Assembly (NCBI RefSeq): GCF_902459725.1
Contig: NZ_CABPSH010000005.1
Span: 1 to 64,000 of the forward strand
From: Pandoraea eparura
Lineage (GTDB): Bacteria > Pseudomonadota > Gammaproteobacteria > Burkholderiales > Burkholderiaceae
Reading direction: 5' to 3'
DNA: 64,000 bases
The notes beneath the pieces are model-generated. The model saw only the letters and a list, made by a program, of their open reading frames with translations. It ran no database searches and had not been told where the DNA came from. Both the position numbers and the translations under genes were made by a program. Below, in pieces: positions 47,178-55,280 of the stretch (the stretch's first letter is position 1; each line of letters starts with the position of its first letter).

Positions 47178-48410
47178 TTAGAAGACGTGACGCAGGCCGA
47201 GGGTCACGGCGCTCTGGGTCGCGTCGCGTCCCGGTGCGCCACCCGTGATGCCCGGGTTGTACATATGCGACGCGCGCAGGTTCGCGAAGTTTGAATAGAG
47301 GTCGGTGCGCTTGGACAGGAAGTAGTCCAGGCCGACGTTGAATTGGAGCAGACGACCCGTGGCCGGCGCGCCGACGAAGGAATACCGCGAGTGCAGGACT
47401 GCCGCGGCAAGCTTCAAATTCGGTAGCACCCAGTAGTTCACACCGACGTCGAACACGTTGGTCGCGTCGTTGTTCGAACCTGCGGCCGCGAAGGCGCCGC
47501 TGCTGGCGGCACTGGTGAGGGTCGTTGCCAGGGGGGCTGCCGTTCCACCGAAGCGTGCAAGCGGTTGCAGCGTGCGCGACCAAGACGCGTAGACGCGTGC
47601 CTTGTCCCACCGGTAGCTCGTGCCGACCATCCATGTGCGAATGCAGACGTCGCTCGCATGTCCGTACGCGGGATCGCAACCTCCACCAGGGGTCGCGCCG
47701 GCATCGCTCGACGCGTTCGTCATCCCGGTTCCGGTGCCCAGTCGTGATTGCCAATACCCGAAGCCGACGCCGAAGCCACCGTACTTGTAGTTCGCACCGA
47801 AGCCCAGCGATTGCCCCGTGGCCATCGATCCGGGGGTGCCGCCGAAGCCATAAGTCACATTGGCGCTCAGACCACGAAAGTCCGGCGAATCGTAGCGGAT
47901 CGAGTTGTTGGCGCGATTGCCGCCGACGCGGTCGAGATTGTTGTCGTGAACGCCGTTGATGAAGACGCCGAAGTCGTGGACGCTCGAATACCAGGTGGCG
48001 ATTTCGTCGATGTAGTCCTTGCGACGGCCGATCTGCACAGTGCCGTAAGGACTCGACAGGCCGACGACGGTCGTGCGTCCTAGCGCCAGGCCACCTTGTC
48101 CAGCGGTGCCGTTGGCGACGGAGAACCCGCCTTCGAGGATGAACAGCGCCTTCATGCCGCCGCCCAGATCCTCTATCCCCTTCATGCCCCAACGCGATTG
48201 TTGAAGATCGCCGCTATCCACGCTCAACCGGTTGCCGGTCGTCGTGCCGCTCGGCCCCGCAACTTTGCTCACGTACGTGAGGCCGCTGTCGAGCAGGCCG
48301 TAGAGCCTGACGTTCGATTGTGCGTCGGCCGACGGGCTGACGGCCGCGAATCCTGCGACCCCGGTGGCCATGATGGCGACGCGTGCGATTAACCCTGCCT
48401 TCTGCTTCAT
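47178..48410 (-). CDS. Outer-membrane porin (second copy)
   Basis: About 410 aa. The signal peptide ends SADAQS; the mature protein starts NVRLYGLLDSGLTYVSK. RWGMKGIEDLGGGMKALFILEGGF and GRTTVVGLSSPYGTVQIGR are porin motifs, and the end VTLGLRHVF has the terminal Phe. GAGGGGAGAT is a strong ribosome site before ATG 48410, so the frame upstream to 48509 is leader. It diverges from hutG across an operator-rich gap and may share its control. Confidence 0.93.
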   Translation of the reverse strand: MKQKAGLIARVAIMATGVAGFAAVSPSADAQSNVRLYGLLDSGLTYVSKVAGPSGTTTGNRLSVDSGDLQQSRWGMKGIEDLGGGMKALFILEGGFSVANGTAGQGGLALGRTTVVGLSSPYGTVQIGRRKDYIDEIATWYSSVHDFGVFINGVHDNNLDRVGGNRANNSIRYDSPDFRGLSANVTYGFGGTPGSMATGQSLGFGANYKYGGFGVGFGYWQSRLGTGTGMTNASSDAGATPGGGCDPAYGHASDVCIRTWMVGTSYRWDKARVYASWSRTLQPLARFGGTAAPLATTLTSAASSGAFAAAGSNNDATNVFDVGVNYWVLPNLKLAAAVLHSRYSFVGAPATGRLLQFNVGLDYFLSKRTDLYSNFANLRASHMYNPGITGGAPGRDATQSAVTLGLRHVF

Positions 48411-48787
48411 ATCTCCCCTCTGGGTGTGTGGAATGACGTCGTGTTTCAATGTTTTAATGATTGAAACAATGTTTTGAAAATTATTGGATAGAGGGGATGG
48501 CAACGTCAACCGGTCGAAAAATTTTCAGAATCCGTGAAATCAAAATACTGAAAAATTTGATATTTCAGTCATTGAAACGCGGAAAAAATAGTGAATTTCA
48601 GCAGATTCCACGAGTGGTTCCTGAAATCGGCACGTGCCGCTGACAGATTCCTCGCTTGACCGTCTAAATTTTTTCAGGCTTAATTTTTAATACGTTGTTT
48701 TAATAAATAAAACAACGATGATTTGGCGATAAGAGATTTCGCTATTCCGGCCCGTCAGGCGGTCGCAAGCACGTGGGAAAAATTTTG
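48411..48787. promoter_or_regulatory. AT-rich operator region between porin and hutG genes
   Basis: 377 bases, strikingly AT-rich, with no gene. Three good inverted repeats: TGTTTCAAT/ATTGAAACA (48442-48450, 48460-48468), ACTGAAA/TTTCAGT (48547-48553, 48563-48569) and CGTTGTTTTA/TAAAACAACG (48693-48702, 48708-48717, perfect 10-base arms). TTTCAG or CTGAAA words also recur at about 48523, 48597, 48620 and 48672. The IclR protein encoded downstream and the divergent porin and hutG promoters make this the natural control region. Confidence 0.75.
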
Positions 48788-49714
48788 ATGGTGACGCAAG
48801 AAAACAACACGACGGCCTTGGGCGCCGACGTATCCGCCGACGTGCGCATGTCGCGCAACGACGCATATGTCGTCGTGCGTCCGGTCGAGTCGTCGCTGCC
48901 GATCGTGTTCGACTCACCGCACAGCGGCGCCACATTTCCGGCCGACTTCGACACGGTGGTGCCGCGCGAGGCGCTGCTCTCGGGATGGGACGCATTCGTC
49001 GACGAACTCTGGGCCTGCGTGCCGCGTCATGGCGGCACGCTGATCGCCGCGAATTTCCCCCGCATGTACATCGACGCGAATCGGGCCGTGACGGATATCG
49101 ACGCGGACATGCTCGATGGGCCCTGGCCGGACCCCATCGCGCCGGAAAAATATTCGGCACGCGGCATGGGGCTGCTGCGCCGTTACGCATTGCCGGGCAT
49201 GCCAATGTATGACCGCAAGTTATCGGTGGCCGAAGTTCGCCATCGCATCGACGGCTACTACCGGCCGTATCGCCGCGCGCTGGCGGAAGTGGCCGATGCG
49301 GCCTACGTGATGCATGGCGCGCTGTGGCATGTCGATTGCCATTCGATGAAGTCGCGCGGCAACGCCATGAATGTGGACGACGGTGCCGCGCGCCCGGACA
49401 TGGTGGTGAGCGACCGCCTCGGTACCACGGCCGATCCGGCGTTTACCGAGTGGGTGGCCGGCACGCTGCGCGAGCTGGGATATCGCGTTCAGGTCAATAC
49501 GCCGTATCAGGGCGGCGACCTGCTCACCGCCGTGAGCGATCCCGCGCGTCGGCGCTCGAGCTTGCAGATCGAGATCAATCGCGCGTTGTACATGGATGAG
49601 GCGCGCTTTGTGAAGCACGCCGGATTTGATACGCTCGGGCGCAATCTGGAAACGTTCACGGCCACGCTCGCCCGTTGGGTGCGCGCGCAGGCAAGCCCTA
49701 AGGAAATCCCATGA
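48788..49714 (+). CDS. hutG: N-formylglutamate amidohydrolase family protein (HutG-type)
   Basis: About 308 aa. Zinc-dependent family that releases formate from N-formyl-L-glutamate. LPIVFDSPHSGATFPADF and MHGALWHVDCHSMKSRG are family motifs, with a likely metal His in SPHSG and the HVDCH cluster, and QIEINRALYMDE near the end. No other histidine-utilisation gene is beside it; it is coupled by 4 bases to an IclR gene and then a transporter. The substrate may be another N-formyl or N-acyl amino acid. Start uncertain (ATG 48788 or GTG 48773). Confidence 0.85.
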   Translation: MVTQENNTTALGADVSADVRMSRNDAYVVVRPVESSLPIVFDSPHSGATFPADFDTVVPREALLSGWDAFVDELWACVPRHGGTLIAANFPRMYIDANRAVTDIDADMLDGPWPDPIAPEKYSARGMGLLRRYALPGMPMYDRKLSVAEVRHRIDGYYRPYRRALAEVADAAYVMHGALWHVDCHSMKSRGNAMNVDDGAARPDMVVSDRLGTTADPAFTEWVAGTLRELGYRVQVNTPYQGGDLLTAVSDPARRRSSLQIEINRALYMDEARFVKHAGFDTLGRNLETFTATLARWVRAQASPKEIP

Positions 49715-50505
49715 ACTACATCGTCGATTCCGTCGACAGCGCCCTGAAACTGCTCTCGCTGGTCGCGGAGCATCCGGGACTCGGCGTGACGGAGCTGTCC
49801 AATCGTCTGGGCATCAACAAGTCGCGCACCTATCGCATGCTGTGCACACTGGAGCACAACCGGTTCGTGCTGCAGGACGAGCGCACGACAACCTATTCGC
49901 TGGGGCCGCAGGCGTTTGTGATCGGCGTGGCCGCATCGCAGCAGAACATTCTCGTGCGTGCGGCGCAAAAGTCGATGCTCGTGCTCAACCAGGCGATCAA
50001 CGAGACCATCGTGCTGCGTGTGCGCGAAGGGCTGGAGACCGTGTGTGTGGCGCGCAGCGAAACGACGCATCAGGTGCGCTCGGTGGGATCGGTCGGCAAC
50101 CGTCGGCCGATCAGTTCGGGGGCGTCGGGCAAGGTGTTGCTCGCATTCTCCCCGGATGCCGTTCGCAACGAATTCTTCACACGAATGAAGCATTTGCCGG
50201 GCGAAGCCGAGACGATGACGTTGGCCGAGGAGCTGGCCGCCGTGACGCGCAAGGGCTATGCGATCAGTGCGGGAGAAGTCACGAGCGGGGCCATCGCCAT
50301 TGCGGTGCCGGTGCGCGACGTGTCGGGCGAAGTCGTGGCGGCGCTCTCGATTTCGGGACCGGAGGCGCGCATCAGCCGCATCGAGATTCCCGATTATCTG
50401 GAGCGCCTGCAGGCGTGCAGCCGCCAGATTTCGGCGGAACTGGGGTATGCGGGCGCTGCGCTCGCGCAGGCCCCGAACGAGGCGCAAGCCGACAAGGTGG
50501 CGTAG
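49711..50505 (+). CDS. IclR-family transcriptional regulator
   Basis: About 264 aa. N-terminal winged helix (ALKLLSLVAEHPGLGVTELSNRLGINKSRTYRMLCTL), then the IclR effector domain with SVGNRRPISSGASGKVLLAF and AISAGEVTSGAIAIAVPV. ATGA overlap with hutG. Presumed repressor or activator of hutG, the downstream transporter and perhaps the divergent porin. Confidence 0.92.
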   Translation: MNYIVDSVDSALKLLSLVAEHPGLGVTELSNRLGINKSRTYRMLCTLEHNRFVLQDERTTTYSLGPQAFVIGVAASQQNILVRAAQKSMLVLNQAINETIVLRVREGLETVCVARSETTHQVRSVGSVGNRRPISSGASGKVLLAFSPDAVRNEFFTRMKHLPGEAETMTLAEELAAVTRKGYAISAGEVTSGAIAIAVPVRDVSGEVVAALSISGPEARISRIEIPDYLERLQACSRQISAELGYAGAALAQAPNEAQADKVA

Positions 50506-50612
50506 CGCGGCGCCAGACCCGCACTGGTTCGCCAGGGATTGGCGGCCGGTGGCGGCACGGCGCCAGGCGACGTCATATCAACAACACGAAAGAGACAACA
50601 GGCAGGACTGAC

Positions 50613-52112
50613 ATGACAGCGCTAGCGCCGACGCCCGTCGACGGGCATTCCCATTCCGATCTCGCGAACGCGCCAGCCGGGCACGCGCACGGCGAGCCCG
50701 GCAAGGTCGAAAAACCGCACGGCAAAATGCTGCACCCCGTCGTCATGATGCTCTGGGTGCTGATCGCGGCCGTGGCGATCACGTGGTGGGTCGATGCCGG
50801 GCGCTTCTCGCGCGAGGGCAAGCTCGTGGTGCCGGGCACCTATCAAGTCGTGCCGAAGACGCACGACATTGCGATGCTCGTGGCGCCCAGGGCCGCGCAC
50901 AGCACACCGGCGCAGGCGCAGCCCGCCAACGTGGTGTCGGCATTTCTCGCGGTGCCGCAGGGGCTCGTCAAGAACGCGCCGCTCATCTTCATGGTGATGT
51001 TCGTGGGCGGCATGTTCGGCGTGATGCGCAAGACGGGGGCCATCGACGCTGGCATCGACCGGTTGCTGCAACTCACCGCGGGCAACATGTACCTCCTCGC
51101 GCCGTTGCTGATGGTGCTGATCGCGCTGGGTAGCACGCTGCTCGGCTTCATTTCCGAATATCTGGTCGTGATTCCGATGGTGATGGTGCTCACGCGCCGT
51201 CTGGGGTTGTCGAACCTGTTCGCGGTGGCGCTGGTGGCGATTGCGGCGAAGATCGGGTATATCGCGTCCGTCACGAATCCGCTGGCGCTCGCCGTCGCCC
51301 AACCGCTCGTCGGCTTGCCGCTGTTCTCCGGCGTCGGGCTTCGCGTGGCGGTGTTCGTGGGGTTCCTGGCGCTGGGCATCGCCTACTTTCTCTGGCACGT
51401 GTATCGCAGCGAGTACCGCCTGGCCGAGGCGCGGGCGCAAATGGCGTCGGTGGCGCATCTGCATGCGCGGCTCTCGCGACGCCACAAGGTCACGCTGCTC
51501 GTGCTGGCGCTGGCCGCGGCCATGCTGGTCTACGGCACGCGCGAGCTGAAGTGGGGCAACCTCGAGCTGTCGGCCTTCTATGTACTGACGAGCCTGGTGA
51601 CTGCCGTCGTCGGTCGCCTTGACTCCCGCACGGCCGCCGACGCGTTCGTCGAAGGCCTCAGGGGCATGATGCTCGCGGGCCTGCTGATCGGACTGGCGGC
51701 GTCGGTCGAGATCATCCTGCATGGGAGCTATGTGCTCGATACGCTCATCAACGACTTCACGCGCGCGGTGCGCGGTCAATCGGCGGTGGCGGTCGCCAAT
51801 GGCCTGATGGGCGTGCAGATGGCGCTGGATGTCTTCATTCCGTCGATCTCCGGCAAGGCCGCGGTGAGCATGCCGATCATCGGGCCGATTGCGCAGCTCT
51901 CGGGCGTGAGTCCTCAGACGTCTGTGCTGGCATTCTTGCTGGGCGGCGGGCTGACGAACATGATCACGCCGACGTCCGGCATGTTGCTCGCGTATCTCGC
52001 GACCGCGCGGGTCGGTTTCGGACAGTGGTTGAAGTTCATCCTGCCGCTGTTCGTCGTGCTGCTGATGCTCTCGGGCGGTGTGCTCGCGTTCGCGGTGTTG
52101 AGCGGGTATTGA
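50613..52112 (+). CDS. YfcC/DcuC-type (C4-dicarboxylate anaerobic carrier family) membrane transporter
   Basis: About 499 aa with about 12 spans. A His-rich soluble N-terminus (GHSHSDLANAPAGHAHGEPG) precedes HPVVMMLWVLIAAVAITWW. MFVGGMFGVMRKTGAIDAGI, AAKIGYIASVTNPLALAVAQ and LGGGLTNMITPTSGMLLAYL are family motifs (PF03606). These carriers move amino acids, peptides or dicarboxylates. Linkage to hutG suggests an N-formyl or N-acyl amino acid. ATG 50613 follows CAGGAC. Confidence 0.85.
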   Translation: MTALAPTPVDGHSHSDLANAPAGHAHGEPGKVEKPHGKMLHPVVMMLWVLIAAVAITWWVDAGRFSREGKLVVPGTYQVVPKTHDIAMLVAPRAAHSTPAQAQPANVVSAFLAVPQGLVKNAPLIFMVMFVGGMFGVMRKTGAIDAGIDRLLQLTAGNMYLLAPLLMVLIALGSTLLGFISEYLVVIPMVMVLTRRLGLSNLFAVALVAIAAKIGYIASVTNPLALAVAQPLVGLPLFSGVGLRVAVFVGFLALGIAYFLWHVYRSEYRLAEARAQMASVAHLHARLSRRHKVTLLVLALAAAMLVYGTRELKWGNLELSAFYVLTSLVTAVVGRLDSRTAADAFVEGLRGMMLAGLLIGLAASVEIILHGSYVLDTLINDFTRAVRGQSAVAVANGLMGVQMALDVFIPSISGKAAVSMPIIGPIAQLSGVSPQTSVLAFLLGGGLTNMITPTSGMLLAYLATARVGFGQWLKFILPLFVVLLMLSGGVLAFAVLSGY

Positions 52113-52145
52113 GTCTCACGAGCGCGCCTCGTCCGTAACGTTTTT

Positions 52146-52175
52146 GCGATGCCGACATCGCGCCGTCGGCATCGC
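52146..52175 (+). terminator. Hairpin after the YfcC-type transporter gene
   Basis: Perfect 11-bp stem GCGATGCCGAC (52146-52156) and GTCGGCATCGC (52165-52175), 8-base loop, 33 bases past the stop. The T-tract is poor (CTTGTG), so it may be weak. It lies just 25 bases before the next start. Confidence 0.5.
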
Positions 52176-52200
52176 CTTGTGCGCGAGGTAATATCGCGCG

Positions 52201-53469
52201 ATGGATGCTCTCATTGCTGCTTCGGCCCGCGCGCTCGCTGCGGGCGATTCGCTTGGTGCCTTGCGCCGGATCGCGTTGCGCGACGATCCGCCCGCGCTCG
52301 CGCTGCGCGGCATCGCGATGGCACAACTGGGCGAGTTCGCTCGCGCGCGCGAGCTTTTCAAGCGGGCGGCGCGAGGCTTCGGCCCGCATGAGGCCCTGGC
52401 GCGCGCCCGATGTGTTGTCGCCGACGCAGAAGTCGCGCTCGCCATGCGCGACCTTGGCGGGTCGACGCGATCGCTCCACGCCGCCGCCGCCGTGCTGCTT
52501 GCGCATGCGGACATCCCCAATGCCATGCTCGCGCGTCTGGTCATTGCGCGTCGCCTTGTGCTGCTCGGCAAGCTTGACACCGCTGCGCAAGCCCTGAACG
52601 ACACCCCGTCAGACGCCATCCCGGCGCGCCTCGTCGCCGGACATGCGCTGATCTGCGCCGAGCTGGCGCTGCGCACACTGCGCATCGCACAGGCGCATGC
52701 CATGCTCGCGCATGCGCAGATAGCCGCGTCGGCGGCCAACATCCCCGCGTTGATCGCCGAAGTCGAGACCGTGCGCGAGGCCCTGGCGCGTCCGGCCGCT
52801 CGACTTGCGCACGCCGACGGCGAGCGCGCGTTGAACCTCGACGACGTGGCGCGACTGCTGCACTCGGATTCGCTCGTCGTCGATGCCTGTCGGCGTGGCA
52901 TCAGCGCTGGTGGTAACGCCGGCAATATCGCTGGCAGTAACGTTGGCAGTAACGCTGGCAATCGCTGGCGTCCACTGGCGCGGCGTCCGGCGCTCTTTGC
53001 CCTGGCGCTGCAACTCGCGCGCGCCTGGCCTGGCGACGTCGACCGCGATACGCTCATCGCTGAAGTGTTTCGACTCCGGCGCCCCGACGACACCCACCGC
53101 GCTCGTCTGCGCGTGGAAATCGGCCGTCTGCGCGCGGTGCTCAAGGGACTTGCCCACATCGACGCGACGCCGCGCGGGTTCGTGCTGCGCACGCAGGGTG
53201 AGCAGGCGGTGTCGGTCTTGCTGCCCCCCATCGATGGCGATCGCGCGTCGCTCGTCGCCCTGTTGTCGGACGGTGCCGCTTGGTCGACGTCCGCGCTGGC
53301 GCTGGCCCTTGGGGCGAGTCAACGCACGGTGCAACGCGCCCTGGCCGCGCTGGAGGAAGAGGGCCGTGTGCGTGCGCTCGGGCGCGCAAGGGCCCGTCGG
53401 TGGATGTCGCCGCCGCTCACCGAATTCACGACGACATTGTTACTCCCTGTTGGATGGTCGTTTGGCTAG
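52201..53469 (+). CDS. TPR-like / helix-turn-helix transcriptional regulator, poorly characterised
   Basis: About 422 aa. Residues 1-200 are a helical Ala/Leu/Arg-rich repeat region of TPR type (ALALRGIAMAQLGEFARARELFKRAA). About 270-350 resembles the winged-helix part of SARP-type regulators (LAREVF-like AEVFRLRRPDDTHRARLRVEIGRLR). About 370-400 is a second HTH (ALALGASQRTVQRALAAL). Between them lies a low-complexity insert NAGNIAGSNVGSNAGN, encoded by 12-base repeats near 52909-52970. It lies 44 bases before a beta-propeller gene, which may be its target. Recognised as a regulator by HTH only. Confidence 0.7.
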   Translation: MDALIAASARALAAGDSLGALRRIALRDDPPALALRGIAMAQLGEFARARELFKRAARGFGPHEALARARCVVADAEVALAMRDLGGSTRSLHAAAAVLLAHADIPNAMLARLVIARRLVLLGKLDTAAQALNDTPSDAIPARLVAGHALICAELALRTLRIAQAHAMLAHAQIAASAANIPALIAEVETVREALARPAARLAHADGERALNLDDVARLLHSDSLVVDACRRGISAGGNAGNIAGSNVGSNAGNRWRPLARRPALFALALQLARAWPGDVDRDTLIAEVFRLRRPDDTHRARLRVEIGRLRAVLKGLAHIDATPRGFVLRTQGEQAVSVLLPPIDGDRASLVALLSDGAAWSTSALALALGASQRTVQRALAALEEEGRVRALGRARARRWMSPPLTEFTTTLLLPVGWSFG

Positions 53470-53513
53470 AGTGGACTTGCACGCCGACGACGGCGTCACA
53501 ACCGGAGCCTGAC

Positions 53514-54191
53514 ATGACAAGCAAACTGCAACGCGTGGAGCGACCGCTCCCCCAAGCCGCCGTGATGGCGGCCGATATCGCCGGTGAGTACGGCCCGTTC
53601 GCGGACAACGAGCGTATCCATGGCGTTACGTTCGACGGCCGGCAGGTATGGGCCGCCACGGGCGATACGCTGATTGCCATCGATCCTGCCAGCGGCGAAG
53701 TCCGTCGTACGATCGACGCGCCGAGCGATGCCGGCACGGCCTTCGACGGCACGCATCTATACCAGATCGCCGAGTCGCGCATCGACAGGATCGACCCGTC
53801 GAGCGGCAAGGTTGTCTCGTCGATTCCCGCACCGCAGAGCGGCAGCAACTCGGGACTGACTTGGGCCGAGGGCAGCCTGTGGGTCGGGCAGTATCGCGAC
53901 CGCCGCATCCTGCAAATCGATCCTGCGACCGGACAGGTGTTGCGCAGCATCGCGTCCGACCGGTTCGTGACCGGGGTGACCTGGGTGAACGATGAACTTT
54001 GGCACGGCACATGGGAGAACGATGAGAGCGAACTGCGCCAGGTCGATCCCGTGAGCGGTGAGGTGCTCATGCGCCTGGAAATGCCGCAGGGCATCGGCGT
54101 GAGCGGCCTGGAGCACAACGGCGCCGATCTTTTCTTCTGCGGCGGGGGCGGAAGCGGCAAGGTTCGTGCAGTACGGTATCCGCAGCGCTAA
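53514..54191 (+). CDS. Beta-propeller (Vgb/glutamine-cyclotransferase-like) protein
   Basis: About 225 aa, no signal peptide. Repeated blades: VWAATGDTLIAIDPASGEVRR, RIDRIDPSSGKVVSSI, LWVGQYRDRRILQIDPATGQV, LWHGTWENDESELRQVDPVSGEV. About five to six blades, shorter than virginiamycin-B lyase or plant-type glutaminyl cyclase. The His/Glu pairs around LWHGTWEND could bind metal. Function unknown; linked to the regulator just upstream. Confidence 0.75.
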   Translation: MTSKLQRVERPLPQAAVMAADIAGEYGPFADNERIHGVTFDGRQVWAATGDTLIAIDPASGEVRRTIDAPSDAGTAFDGTHLYQIAESRIDRIDPSSGKVVSSIPAPQSGSNSGLTWAEGSLWVGQYRDRRILQIDPATGQVLRSIASDRFVTGVTWVNDELWHGTWENDESELRQVDPVSGEVLMRLEMPQGIGVSGLEHNGADLFFCGGGGSGKVRAVRYPQR

Positions 54192-54294
54192 GCCGCTGAA
54201 TCACCGAGCCCTGGCACACTTGAGCGCCGGACAACGACCGGCATGACGTGGCAGGGCACGGCAGAGCAGGGGGGATGCTAGCGGGAAGGGAGGC

Positions 54295-54357
54295 GCAGGA
54301 AGCAGGAAGCAGGAAGCAGGAAGCAGGAAGCAGGAAGCAGGAAGCAGGAAGCGGGAA
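54295..54357. repeat. 7-bp tandem repeat (8 perfect copies plus one variant)
   Basis: Unit GCAGGAA repeated eight times without change (54295-54350), followed by GCGGGAA (54351-54357). A further GCGGGAA occurs just upstream at 54281. Non-coding, between the propeller gene and ahpC. A typical variable-number repeat. It runs into a perfect palindrome at 54358. Confidence 0.95.
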
Positions 54358-54377
54358 GGCTATCGGCGCCGATAGCC
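54358..54377. repeat. 20-bp perfect palindrome upstream of ahpC
   Basis: Arms GGCTATCGGC (54358-54367) and GCCGATAGCC (54368-54377) meet without spacer, directly after the 7-bp repeat. There is no T-tract, so an operator or cruciform is as likely as a terminator of the upstream gene. Confidence 0.7.
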
Positions 54378-54402
54378 TGAACCAATGACATAGATTTTTA
54401 TA

Positions 54403-54422
54403 ATCAATTTTGTATAATTGAT
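54403..54422. promoter_or_regulatory. Dyad and probable promoter of ahpC
   Basis: Arms ATCAATT (54403-54409) and AATTGAT (54416-54422), 6-base spacer, in an AT-rich patch. Two TATAAT words (54399-54404 and 54413-54418) could be -10 boxes. It lies 50 bases before the ahpC ATG. The ATAG words nearby do not have OxyR spacing. Confidence 0.55.
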
Positions 54423-54472
54423 AGCGTTCGGCATACTGTCAACACTTTCCACCCCGTCAGAGAGACAACGAC

Positions 54473-55036
54473 ATGCCGATCATCAACACCCAAATCAAGC
54501 CGTTCAAAGCCAACGCTTACCAAAATGGCGATTTCCTCACCGTGACCGACGAGACGCTCAAGGGCAAGTGGTCGGTGGTGGTGTTCTACCCGGCCGACTT
54601 CACCTTCGTGTGTCCGACCGAGCTGGGCGATCTGGCCGATCATTACGACGAATTCAAGAAGCTGGGCGTGGAGATCTACAGCGTGTCGACCGACACCCAC
54701 TTCACGCACAAGGCCTGGCACGACACGTCGGACACGATCCGGAAGATCCAGTACCCGATGATTGCCGACCCGACGCTGGCGATCTCGCGCAACTTCGACG
54801 TGCTGATCGAAGAGGAAGGGCTGGCACTGCGCGGTACGTTCGTGATCAACCCGGAAGGCGAGATCAAGCTGTGCGAAATTCATGACAATGGCATCGGCCG
54901 CGATGCCAAGGAACTGCTGCGCAAGGTGCAGGCAGCGCAGTACATCGCCGCGCATCCGGGCGAAGTCTGCCCCGCCAAGTGGACGCCGGGCGCGCAAACG
55001 CTGAGCCCGTCGCTCGACCTGATCGGCAAGATCTAA
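54473..55036 (+). CDS. ahpC: Alkyl hydroperoxide reductase, peroxiredoxin subunit
   Basis: About 187 aa typical 2-Cys peroxiredoxin. Peroxidatic Cys in FTFVCPTEL (about Cys47), resolving Cys in GEVCPAKW (about Cys166). It reduces hydrogen peroxide, organic peroxides and peroxynitrite, and is recycled by AhpF. Near-canonical E. coli-type sequence ([19 protein letters not shown]). Good GAGAGAC ribosome site. Confidence 0.97.
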   Translation: MPIINTQIKPFKANAYQNGDFLTVTDETLKGKWSVVVFYPADFTFVCPTELGDLADHYDEFKKLGVEIYSVSTDTHFTHKAWHDTSDTIRKIQYPMIADPTLAISRNFDVLIEEEGLALRGTFVINPEGEIKLCEIHDNGIGRDAKELLRKVQAAQYIAAHPGEVCPAKWTPGAQTLSPSLDLIGKI

Positions 55037-55044
55037 GCATTGAA

Positions 55045-55104
55045 AAGCGCTTCAAAGTACTTATAAGCAGTTCTAACAACTTCTAAGCACTTCAAAGCGC
55101 CTCG
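55045..55104. repeat. 10-bp periodic degenerate repeat between ahpC and ahpF
   Basis: Six consecutive 10-base units resembling AAGCACTTCA (AAGCGCTTCA, AAGTACTTAT, AAGCAGTTCT, AACAACTTCT, AAGCACTTCA, AAGCGCCTCG), starting 8 bases after the ahpC stop. The period equals about one helical turn. Not coding and not a hairpin terminator. The remaining gap to 55280 holds nothing else clear. Confidence 0.75.
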
Positions 55105-55280
55105 CTCGATCACTGCCACGAGCGCTGCGCCTGTGACCTGGCGGCGCGTGGCCCGCGCCGGCCACCGACCCTGGTGCGCCGGCGCCTGATCCCGAATCCC
55201 GACGCTGACCTGCGCCCGCCTCCGGCCGGCGCGGTGGGCCTCGCTCACCCCATCACTCCTTATCGAGACGGAGAAACGCC

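Noticed and set aside
49626-50610. Upstream extension of the YfcC-type transporter frame through the IclR gene
   Set aside because: The open frame is out of frame with a clear IclR gene; ATG 50613 has a ribosome site and begins at the family position.
54295-54357. Short tandem repeats as a possible CRISPR array
   Set aside because: Seven-base units without spacers; no cas genes anywhere in the window.
54372-54424. ATAG words before ahpC as an OxyR site
   Set aside because: Distances (18 and 31 bases) do not match the 22-base register of the ATAG-N7-CTAT pattern.
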